Shown: positions 1 through 5,538 of the stretch, piece by piece | How the letters are laid out: the number at the start of each line of letters is the position of its first letter | Position numbering within the stretch: position 1 is the stretch's first letter | Assembly: GCA_025351065.1 (NCBI GenBank) | Contig: JANXWQ010000139.1 | Coordinates: 1 to 6,486, forward strand | Length of the DNA: 6,486 nucleotides | Direction: 5' to 3' | DNA from: Chthoniobacter sp. | Lineage (GTDB): Bacteria > Verrucomicrobiota > Verrucomicrobiia > Chthoniobacterales > Chthoniobacteraceae | Notes under the pieces: generated by a model | What the model was told of the DNA's origin: nothing | The model's database searches: none | What the model saw: the letters and a program-made list of their open reading frames with translations, nothing else | Program-made: the position numbers and the translations under genes

Positions 1-1214
1 AGCGAGAGGTCGGTCGTCAGCATCGTCGGGCGGTGACGCTTGGAGGGGTCGTGTGCATCGGGGATCAGTGCGTCGCCGCCCTTCGCCACCCACTGCTGCG
101 CGCCGGCGGGGCTCTTCGTCAGTTCCCACTCGAAGCCGAACAAGTTCTCGAAGAAGTTGTTGCTCCACTGCGTTGGCGTGGTAGTCCAGGTGACCTCCAG
201 GCCGCTCGTGATGGTGTCGCCGCCCTTGCCGGTACCCAAGCTGTTTTTCCAGCCAAAGCCCTGGGCCTCGATGCCGGCCGCCTCGGGCTCTTCCGCAACG
301 TGCTCCGCCGGCGCCGCGCCGTGGGTTTTGCCGAAGCTGTGCCCTCCGGCGATCAGCGCGACGGTCTCTTCGTCGTTCATCGCCATGCGGGCAAACGTCT
401 CGCGGATGTCGATGGCTGCAGCGAGCGGGTCGGGCTTGCCGTCGGGGCCTTCGGGATTGACGTAGATCAAGCCCATCTGCACGGCGGCCAACGGGTTCTC
501 GAGGTCGCGTGAGTGCGTCACTTCGCTGTCGTCGTCCTTCACGAGCACGCTGTCACCTTCGACGCCGGGCGAACCCTTGGCGTAGCGGATGTCGCCGCCA
601 AGCCACTTCGTCTCGCGGCCCCAGTACACGTCCTGATCCGGCTCCCACGTGTCCACTCGCCCGCCGGCAAAACCGAACGTTTTGAAGCCCATCGTTTCGA
701 GCGCGACGTTGCCGGTGAGGATCATCAGGTCGGCCCAGGAAATCTTGCGGCCATACTTTTGCTTGATCGGCCACAGGAGCCGCCGGGCCTTGTCGAGACT
801 TACGTTGTCCGGCCAGCTATTGAGCGGTGCAAAACGCTGCTGCCCGCGCCGGGCGCCGCCGCGACCATCCCCAGTGCGATAGGTGCCGGCGCTGTGCCAC
901 GCCATGCGGATGAACAAGCCGCCGTAGTGCCCGAAGTCCGCCGGCCACCAAGGCTGCGAGTCGGTCATCAGCACCGCGAGATCCTGCTTCACCGCCGCGA
1001 GGTCGAGGCTCTTGAACTCCTCGGCGTAATTGAATTTTCCGCCCATCGGATCGGACTTCGCGGAATGTTGGTGCAGCAGTTCGACCTTCAGCCGGTTTGG
1101 CCACCAGTCGTGGTTGGTCGTGCCGCCGCCGGTCGCAGCGGTGTGATTGTAGGGGCATTTGGCTGGCGGGGTTTCTTCGGGAAGAACAGCGGATGATGAA
1201 ATTTCGTCGGGCAT
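1..1214 (-). CDS. katG: Catalase-peroxidase KatG, N-terminal 404 residues (cut by window start)
   Basis: This is a bifunctional haem enzyme that removes hydrogen peroxide by catalase and peroxidase chemistry. The minus-strand reading frame is open from an ATG at 1214 to the window edge, giving 404 of the roughly 730 residues usual for the family. Conserved blocks are easy to read: DWWPNRL (36-42), SQPWWPADFGHYGGLF (86-101), the distal haem site R103/W106/H107 in FIRMAWHSAGTYR, GQQRFAPLNSWPDN (124-137), YVNPEGP (251-257) and GGHSFGKTHG with the proximal haem ligand H292. The three residues of the catalase-specific Met-Tyr-Trp crosslink are present as W106, Y251 and M277, so catalase activity is expected. 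Proximal W343 and D402 also match. No signal peptide is visible, so it is probably cytoplasmic. The stretch between W106 and Y251 is about 24 residues longer than in E. coli KatG. The gene is divergent from oxyR and probably OxyR-activated. No strong Shine-Dalgarno precedes the ATG. Confidence 0.97.
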   Translation of the reverse strand, partial: MPDEISSSAVLPEETPPAKCPYNHTAATGGGTTNHDWWPNRLKVELLHQHSAKSDPMGGKFNYAEEFKSLDLAAVKQDLAVLMTDSQPWWPADFGHYGGLFIRMAWHSAGTYRTGDGRGGARRGQQRFAPLNSWPDNVSLDKARRLLWPIKQKYGRKISWADLMILTGNVALETMGFKTFGFAGGRVDTWEPDQDVYWGRETKWLGGDIRYAKGSPGVEGDSVLVKDDDSEVTHSRDLENPLAAVQMGLIYVNPEGPDGKPDPLAAAIDIRETFARMAMNDEETVALIAGGHSFGKTHGAAPAEHVAEEPEAAGIEAQGFGWKNSLGTGKGGDTITSGLEVTWTTTPTQWSNNFFENLFGFEWELTKSPAGAQQWVAKGGDALIPDAHDPSKRHRPTMLTTDLS

Positions 1215-1263
1215 GGTGCGGAGTGGTTGGGCGACGCGGAATGCGGCGCGGGTTCGGGGAGCT

Positions 1264-1291
1264 TGTATCGGGTTTCGTGGCGATTGTTGAA
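1264..1291 (-). promoter_or_regulatory. Candidate katG promoter
   Basis: Read on the minus strand, a weak -35 box TTCAAC (1291-1286) and a weak -10 box GATACA (1269-1264) are separated by 16 bases. This would start transcription about 40 bases upstream of the katG ATG. Each hexamer matches only about three of six consensus bases. That is typical of promoters needing an activator, and the OxyR-type operator begins at the next base upstream (1292). The placement is an inference from sequence; no start site is known. Confidence 0.45.
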
Positions 1292-1328
1292 ATACTTCGT
1301 TCCTTTCGCCACCATAGGCATTGCCTAT
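1292..1328. promoter_or_regulatory. OxyR-type operator between katG and oxyR
   Basis: The sequence reads ATAC-N7-CTTT-N7-ATAG-N7-CTAT. This is the spacing of the four-part motif described for E. coli OxyR (ATAG-N7-CTAT repeated with N7), with 14 of 16 core bases matching. The right half is perfect and lies inside a perfect 19-bp palindrome, CCATAGGCATTGCCTATGG (1312-1330). The extra T and A positions inside the N7 spacers are mostly not matched. The site sits between katG and a gene that encodes OxyR itself. It abuts the candidate katG -35 and overlaps the oxyR ATG (1327-1329). The expected role is activation of katG by oxidised OxyR and autorepression of oxyR. Confidence 0.82.
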
Positions 1329-2220
1329 GGAAATGCACCAGCTCCGCTACATGGTCGCCGTCGCCAGGACGGGCAATTTTTCCCGCGCCGCCGAGCAGTG
1401 CCGCGTGGCCCAGCCCTCGCTCAGCCAGCAGATCATGAAGCTGGAAGAGGAACTCGGTGAGCGGCTCTTCGACCGCATGAAGCGCGAGACGAAACTGACG
1501 CCCGCGGGCGAGGTTTTTCTCCGCCGCGCGGTGCGGATTTTGGAGGAGGTGGACGCGGCGAAACGCGAGGCGACCGACGCCAAGGCGCTGCCGCGCGGCG
1601 TGGTGACGGTGGGCGTGCTGCCGACGATTGCGCCGTACCTTTTGCCGAAAATCCTGACCGTGTTCACCGGCAAATTCCCCAGCGTGGAAATCGTCATCCA
1701 GGAGGACACGACCGCGCGCCTGCTCAAGCAACTCCACGCCTACGAGATCGACTTCGCGCTGGCCAGTCTGCCGATCCAGGACGAGCGCCTCGAGGTGCGC
1801 GCACTGTTTTCCGAAGAGTTGCTGCTCGCACTTCCGCCGGGCCATCCGCTCGCGCGGAAACGCACGGTCGGGGTGGGGGATTTGGAAAACGAGCGCCTCA
1901 TCGTCATGCAGTCCGGCCATTGTCTCGGCGACCAGGTTCTGCGCTTTTGCGACCGGCGCGATCTGCATCCGAGGATCAGCTTTCGCAGCGCTCAGTTGGA
2001 GACGATCCAAGCGCTCGTCTCTGCCGGGCTCGGCATCTCGCTCATTCCTGCGATGGCCGTGCAATCCGACCGCGCCGCCGCGCCCATTTACCGCTCCCTG
2101 CAAGCGCCGCGCCCCGACCGGAAAATCGTCGCGCTTTGGCCGAAGCAACGCCCGCCGGGCCGGGCGTCTGGCGAACTGCTCAAGCTCCTCACTGCTCGCT
2201 CGGCGAAATCCCGGCGCTGA
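1327..2220 (+). CDS. oxyR: Hydrogen-peroxide-sensing LysR-type regulator OxyR
   Basis: This 297-residue LysR-family regulator has the usual layout: an N-terminal winged helix-turn-helix (about 4-61, with NFSRAAEQCRVAQPSLSQQI), a linker helix, and a periplasmic-binding-protein-like sensor domain (about 90-290). It is OxyR rather than a generic LysR protein. The sensor block HCLGDQVLRFC aligns without gaps to HCLRDQAMGFC of E. coli OxyR, placing the peroxidatic and resolving cysteines at 199 and 208. H198, D202 and T100 (in LPTIAPYLLP) also coincide, whereas E. coli R201 is glycine here. These identical coordinates favour the ATG at 1327 over the TTG at 1321 or the ATG at 1333. Oxidation to the C199-C208 disulfide should turn on katG, which is divergent across 112 bases. 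No clear Shine-Dalgarno is present; the region upstream of the start is occupied by the operator, suggesting autoregulation and possibly a very short leader. Confidence 0.95.
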   Translation: MEMHQLRYMVAVARTGNFSRAAEQCRVAQPSLSQQIMKLEEELGERLFDRMKRETKLTPAGEVFLRRAVRILEEVDAAKREATDAKALPRGVVTVGVLPTIAPYLLPKILTVFTGKFPSVEIVIQEDTTARLLKQLHAYEIDFALASLPIQDERLEVRALFSEELLLALPPGHPLARKRTVGVGDLENERLIVMQSGHCLGDQVLRFCDRRDLHPRISFRSAQLETIQALVSAGLGISLIPAMAVQSDRAAAPIYRSLQAPRPDRKIVALWPKQRPPGRASGELLKLLTARSAKSRR

Positions 2221-2270
2221 TGCTGGCACGTCGCGCTTGAATCGTTGCGCGGGTTGGTCATCGTGCGCGC

Positions 2271-3647
2271 GTGTTTCGCGTCCTTGTTTCCGCCCTCCTC
2301 GTCGCTTTGGCCGTTTCCGCCTTGGCGGCGGACTGGCCGGAGTTCATGGGCCCGACGCGCGATCAGGTTTCCGCCGAAACCGGCATCATCGACACGCTGC
2401 CGCTCACGGGGCCGCCGCTCGTTTGGGAAAAGGGTGTAGGCAAAGGCTACAGCGCGCCGAGCGTGCGGGATGGAAAGCTGGTCGTGCATCACCGCGTCGG
2501 ACGCGAGGAGATCGTCGAGGCGTGCGAGGCGAAGACGGGGCTGACCTATTGGCAATACGCGTATCCGTCCGACTACCGCGATCCGTTTGGCTACAACAAC
2601 GGCCCGCGCTGCACGCCGCTGCTGACGGCGGATCACTGCTACACCTACGGCGCGGAGGGCGTGCTTCTGTGCCTCGATATGGTGACGGGAAAAAAAGTCT
2701 GGCAGCGCGACACGGCGAAGGATTTCGACGTGCCCGAAGCGTTCTTCGGCGCGGGCAGTTCGCCCATTTTGGAGGACGGTCTGCTCATCGTGCAGGTCGG
2801 CGCGCAGCTCAATTCGGGCGTGGTCGCTTTCGATGCTGCGACGGGCAAAACGGTGTGGGAAAACGTGGGCGAGAAATCGTGGAACGGCGTGCCGATGACG
2901 GCCTGGCCGGGCAACCGCAGCGTGGAGTGGAACCGCACGGACCCGCGCTTTGAAAAGCAGGCTAGCTATTGCACGCCGGTCGCGGCGACGATCCGCGGGC
3001 AGCGCCACATTCTCGTCTGCACGCGGCAGGGGCTCGTCTCGCTCGATCCGAAAACGGGCGCGGTGAACTTCTCGTTCTGGTTCCGCGCGCGACAGGATTC
3101 CACGGTCACCGCGATGACGCCCGTGGTGCAGGACGACCTCATCCTTCTGTCCAATGCGTATTACAAAACCGGCTCCGTCTGCCTGCGCGTGAAACCCGGC
3201 GGCAAGGCCGTCGAGGAAGTCTGGCGCGGGCTCCAGCTCGAAGTCCACTGGACGCGCCCCGTGCTGCACGACGGGATGCTTTACGCCTTCACCGGACGCA
3301 ACGAGCCCGACGCGCACTTTCGCTGCGTGGAGATGGCGACGGGCGACGTGCGCTGGGATCGCGACGAAGGCTGGCCCAACGGCGGTCACGCGAAACTCGA
3401 AGCCGGCGAGAAAGCGCCGGACGTGTTCGGCCGCGGTTCGGCGATTCTCGCGGATGGCAAATTGATCGCGCTCGGCGAGGCGGGGCTGCTCGGCCTTTTC
3501 AAACCGAACGCCGAGAAGCTGGAGGAACTCGCGCGCTGGCAGGTGCCGCAAATGCGCTACCCGTGCTGGGCCGCGCCGGTGCTCGCGAACCGGCTGCTCT
3601 ACTTGCGCGACGAGGATCACCTCGTCTGCTACGACCTCGCGAGATAA
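2271..3647 (+). CDS. Secreted PQQ-like beta-propeller protein, function unknown
   Basis: The 458-residue product starts with a signal peptide: FRV, a hydrophobic stretch rich in V, L and A, then SALAA before D21, with likely signal peptidase I cleavage after A19 or A20. The mature part opens with DWPEFMGPTR, seen at the start of many exported PQQ-like propeller proteins of Verrucomicrobiota and Planctomycetota. Blade signatures of the form TG-x-x-x-W recur: TGLTYWQ (89-95), TGKKVWQ (139-145), TGKTVWE (191-197) and TGDVRWD (357-363). A BamB-like or PQQ-dehydrogenase-like fold is likely. BamB itself is improbable because no lipobox cysteine follows the signal, and no quinone-site residues can be claimed. 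Ten cysteines are present (85, 114, 123, 134, 234, 250, 304, 352, 432, 453), many for an exported protein. The GTG at 2271 is the only sensible start: a TGA lies in frame at 2238. It follows oxyR by 50 bases and may be read with it, but no functional link is shown. Confidence 0.85.
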   Translation: MFRVLVSALLVALAVSALAADWPEFMGPTRDQVSAETGIIDTLPLTGPPLVWEKGVGKGYSAPSVRDGKLVVHHRVGREEIVEACEAKTGLTYWQYAYPSDYRDPFGYNNGPRCTPLLTADHCYTYGAEGVLLCLDMVTGKKVWQRDTAKDFDVPEAFFGAGSSPILEDGLLIVQVGAQLNSGVVAFDAATGKTVWENVGEKSWNGVPMTAWPGNRSVEWNRTDPRFEKQASYCTPVAATIRGQRHILVCTRQGLVSLDPKTGAVNFSFWFRARQDSTVTAMTPVVQDDLILLSNAYYKTGSVCLRVKPGGKAVEEVWRGLQLEVHWTRPVLHDGMLYAFTGRNEPDAHFRCVEMATGDVRWDRDEGWPNGGHAKLEAGEKAPDVFGRGSAILADGKLIALGEAGLLGLFKPNAEKLEELARWQVPQMRYPCWAAPVLANRLLYLRDEDHLVCYDLAR

Positions 3648-3662
3648 ACCGAAGGGAGCTGC

Positions 3663-4880
3663 TTACTTCGAGTTCGAGACCACGTCGTTCAGCTTGAAGA
3701 TGGGCAGGAACATGGCGATGACGATGCCGCCGACGATGACGCCGAGGACGACGATGAGCAGCGGCTCGATGAGCGAGGTGAGCGCGTTGAGCGTGGCCTC
3801 GATTTCCTCGTCCCAGAAGTCCGCCATTTTCTCGAGCATGGTGTCGATTTTGCCGGTCTGCTCGCCGGCTCCGACCATGCGGACGAGCATGGGCGGGAAG
3901 ATGGGTTCGCGGCTGAGCGAGTTGGTGAGGTGGTCGCCCTTTTCCACGTCGGAGGAGACGTGCTTGATGGCCTGCTCGACGACGTAGTTGCCCGAGGTGT
4001 CGCCGACGATGGACATGACTTCGAGGATCGGCACACCGGCGCGGATGAGCTGCGCGAAGGTGCGGGCGAAACGGGTGAGGCAGATTTTGTGGATGAGCTG
4101 GCCGAAGATGGGGAGCTTCAGTTTGTAGCGGTCCCAGAGCTGGCGTCCGCGCTCGGTTTTGAGGAAGGCTTTGATCCCGAAGATGGCCCCGGCGATGCCG
4201 CCGACGATGAAGTACCAGTTGCCGCGGATGAAATCGCTGAGATCGAGCAGGAACTGGGTGGGCGCGGGGAGCTGGGCGCCGAAGTCGGCGAAGATTTCAC
4301 CGAAAACCGGGACGACGCGGACGATGAGGAAGGTGGTGATCGAGAGCGCGATGCAGAGCACGATGACCGGGTAGGTCATGGCCGACTTGACCTTCTTTTT
4401 CAGCCGCGCGGCGGACTCGAGGAAGCAGGCGAGGCGGTCGAGAATCTCAGCGAGCAGACCGCCGGATTCGCCCGCTTTCACCATGCTGGTGTAGAGCCGG
4501 TTGAAGACGACGGGGTGTTTCGAGATGGCCTCGAAAAAGGAATCGCCCTGCTGCACGAGCGCACTGACTTCGCCGACGATGCGGCGGAGGCCGGCCTGTT
4601 TTTTCGGGTCGGCCTGCTCGTAGAGCGCCGTCAGGCCGGTGACGAGCGGGAGGCCGGCATCGACCATGGTGGCGAGCTGGCGGGTGAAAAGGACGAGGTC
4701 GGTTTCGTTGACCTTGCCGCGCGGGGCCATGGTCTTGCCGCCGGCTTTTTGCTGGATGGAGAGGACCATCAGGCCGCGGGTCATCAGTGTGTTGATGGCG
4801 TTGTCTTCATTCAGCGCCTCCTGGACGCCGGAGATGGTTTTGCCGGAGGCGTCGCGGGCGGAATAAGCGTAAGTGAGCAT
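3663..4880 (-). CDS. Type II secretion / type IV pilus inner-membrane platform protein (GspF/PilC family)
   Basis: The 405-residue product is the polytopic inner-membrane platform that couples the assembly ATPase to pseudopilin or pilin polymerisation. It has the duplicated T2SSF layout. Repeat one (about 62-190) starts FTRQLATMVDAGLPLVTGL, contains MVKAGESGG and ends in a membrane helix near 171-190. A second helix lies near 223-240. Repeat two (about 270-395) starts FARTFAQLIRAGVPILEVM, contains MVGAGEQTGKID and ends in a hydrophobic helix near 372-393 followed by FLPIF. The length is normal for the family. The ATG at 4880 gives MLTYAYSARDASGKTISG, the usual family start; a GTG at 4898 would add six residues and is less likely. 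The sequence cannot decide between secretion (GspF) and pilus (PilC). No gene for an ATPase, secretin or pilin is adjacent, so the gene stands alone here. It converges on the propeller gene with 15 bases between stops and no evident terminator. Confidence 0.93.
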   Translation of the reverse strand: MLTYAYSARDASGKTISGVQEALNEDNAINTLMTRGLMVLSIQQKAGGKTMAPRGKVNETDLVLFTRQLATMVDAGLPLVTGLTALYEQADPKKQAGLRRIVGEVSALVQQGDSFFEAISKHPVVFNRLYTSMVKAGESGGLLAEILDRLACFLESAARLKKKVKSAMTYPVIVLCIALSITTFLIVRVVPVFGEIFADFGAQLPAPTQFLLDLSDFIRGNWYFIVGGIAGAIFGIKAFLKTERGRQLWDRYKLKLPIFGQLIHKICLTRFARTFAQLIRAGVPILEVMSIVGDTSGNYVVEQAIKHVSSDVEKGDHLTNSLSREPIFPPMLVRMVGAGEQTGKIDTMLEKMADFWDEEIEATLNALTSLIEPLLIVVLGVIVGGIVIAMFLPIFKLNDVVSNSK

Positions 4881-4924
4881 GCGGCGAAAAGAAAGCACGC
4901 CCGGTGCCAGCGGAGCGCAGGAGC

Positions 4925-4930
4925 TATAAT
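4925..4930 (+). promoter_or_regulatory. Isolated TATAAT hexamer, possible upstream rpsO promoter element
   Basis: The gap between the GspF-like gene and rpsO (4881-5034) carries a perfect TATAAT on the plus strand in otherwise GC-rich DNA. No good -35 box lies 16-18 bases upstream and there is no TGn extension. It may be a second start for rpsO about 100 bases upstream. Alternatively, read on the other strand as TATAGC, it may belong to the promoter of the GspF-like gene. This is weak evidence. Confidence 0.2.
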
Positions 4931-4980
4931 TTCTGCAATTGGCGGCGGTAGCTGGCTCGGGAGAAAAATGGAAATCGCAC

Positions 4981-5008
4981 TTGCCACGGGCACTTTCCCC
5001 CCCATACT
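4981..5008 (+). promoter_or_regulatory. Likely rpsO promoter
   Basis: TTGCCA (4981-4986, five of six to TTGACA) and CATACT (5003-5008, four of six to TATAAT) are separated by 16 bases. The spacer ends in a run of C. Transcription would start near 5015, leaving a leader of about 20 bases that contains AGAAGAA as a weak ribosome-binding sequence just before the ATG. This is the best sigma-70-type match upstream of rpsO. Confidence 0.55.
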
Positions 5009-5034
5009 TCGCGGCTCACAAAAACCAGAAGAAT

Positions 5035-5289
5035 ATGACCGACGTTCAAGACCTCACCGCACTCCGCATGCACCCCAAGGACACGGGCAGCGCCGACGTG
5101 CAGATCGCCCTGCTCACCCAGCGCATCAACCATCTCACCGAGCATTTCAAGGCGCACGCCAAGGATCACTCCTCGCGCCGCGGCCTTCTCCTCATGGTCG
5201 CCCGCCGCCGCAAGCTGCTCGACTATTTGAAGCGCTCGTCGGTGGACCGCTACAAGGCGGCCATCGAGAAACTCGGGCTGCGCAAGTAG
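5035..5289 (+). CDS. rpsO: Small ribosomal subunit protein S15
   Basis: The 84-residue product is S15, a primary 16S rRNA binding protein that organises the central domain of the 30S subunit and contributes to an intersubunit bridge. The conserved S15 signature is intact: DTGSADVQIALLTQRINHLTEHF (16-38), then HAKDHSSRRGLLLMVARRRKLLDYL (41-65), including the H41, D44 and S47-R48-R49-G50 residues of the rRNA-binding loop. The C-terminus is YKAAIEKLGLRK. The family is usually 87-89 residues; the shortfall is at the variable N-terminus. The ATG at 5035 gives a normal start with the weak AGAAGAA sequence upstream. The gene is followed by pnp, the classic bacterial pairing, and by a strong hairpin. 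Confidence 0.98.
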   Translation: MTDVQDLTALRMHPKDTGSADVQIALLTQRINHLTEHFKAHAKDHSSRRGLLLMVARRRKLLDYLKRSSVDRYKAAIEKLGLRK

Positions 5290-5309
5290 CTCCCACGGAT
5301 TTTGAAATT

Positions 5310-5343
5310 GTTCGCCCGCGAAGTTCTCGCGGGCGAACTCTTT
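5310..5343 (+). terminator. GC-rich hairpin after rpsO (terminator or attenuator)
   Basis: A perfect 12-bp stem, GTTCGCCCGCGA (5310-5321) with TCGCGGGCGAAC (5327-5338), closes a five-base loop AGTTC. It begins 20 bases after the rpsO stop. The following TCTTTC is a poor U-tract, so termination is probably partial. It may equally stabilise the rpsO 3' end or mark a processing point while allowing read-through into pnp, as with the terminator between rpsO and pnp in E. coli. Confidence 0.75.
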
Positions 5344-5362
5344 CACCCCATCACTTTTCCGC

Positions 5363-5378
5363 GCGGCAATTCCGCCGC
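5363..5378 (+). repeat. Small inverted repeat in the rpsO-pnp gap
   Basis: GCGGC (5363-5367) and GCCGC (5374-5378) form a five-base-pair stem around AATTCC. It is short and could be chance in GC-rich DNA. It is listed because it lies between the terminator-like hairpin and the long GAATTC hairpin. Confidence 0.25.
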
Positions 5379-5421
5379 ACGGACTGCAACCCCAAATAAA
5401 ACCGGCACCGCCGACTCGCGG

Positions 5422-5499
5422 GAATTCTTGAATCTTGAATTCTGAGTTTTGCCCAGACCCTCGGGCCTTTCAGAATTTAGAATTCAACATTCGGAATTC
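5422..5499 (+). repeat. Long imperfect hairpin with four GAATTC hexamers in the pnp leader
   Basis: The left arm TTGAATCTTGAATTCTGA (5428-5445) pairs with the right arm TCAGAATTTAGAATTCAA (5470-5487) at 15 of 18 positions. An outer GAATTC pair (5422-5427 with 5494-5499) extends the stem past a six-base bulge. The loop (5446-5469) contains GCCC and GGGC, which could form a small inner stem. GAATTC occurs four times (5422, 5437, 5480, 5494). The AT-rich arms contrast sharply with the surrounding GC-rich DNA. It could be the RNase III-type processing structure expected upstream of pnp, or a small dispersed intergenic repeat. Confidence 0.6.
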
Positions 5500-5538
5500 C
5501 GCAGCCGCGTCGGTGCCACATCCACACCACATAGAAAA

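Noticed and set aside
1321..1326. TTG at 1321 as the oxyR start
   Set aside because: It adds two residues and breaks the exact register with E. coli OxyR. It is also the centre of the operator palindrome. The ATG at 1327 is preferred.
817..2229. A 470-residue minus-strand open frame across katG and oxyR
   Set aside because: It is antisense to oxyR and out of frame with katG. Its translation is arginine-, histidine- and alanine-rich low-information sequence typical of shadow frames in GC-rich DNA.
2088..3620. A 510-residue minus-strand open frame opposite the propeller gene
   Set aside because: It mirrors the coding strand of a gene with a clear signal peptide and blade motifs. Its own translation has no recognisable domain.
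3636..3643. CTCGCGAG palindrome at the end of the propeller gene as a terminator
   Set aside because: It is eight bases with no loop or U-tract and lies within codons. Chance is likely.
4881..4898. GTG at 4898 as the start of the GspF-like gene
   Set aside because: It adds only LSFRR-type residues before the family-typical MLTYAYSARDASG, and no ribosome-binding site supports it.
3930..5399. A 489-residue plus-strand open frame across the GspF-like gene and rpsO
   Set aside because: It runs antisense to GspF and out of frame over rpsO, both of which are certain, and shows no domain.
4968..5399. An ATG at 4968 preceded by GGGAG, as a possible small or leader ORF
   Set aside because: The frame contains the rpsO promoter and then overlaps all of rpsO out of frame with arginine/proline-rich shadow sequence.
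5478..5483. TAGAAT as a pnp -10 box
   Set aside because: There is no acceptable -35 box 16-18 bases upstream, and it lies inside the right arm of the long hairpin, whose AT content explains it.
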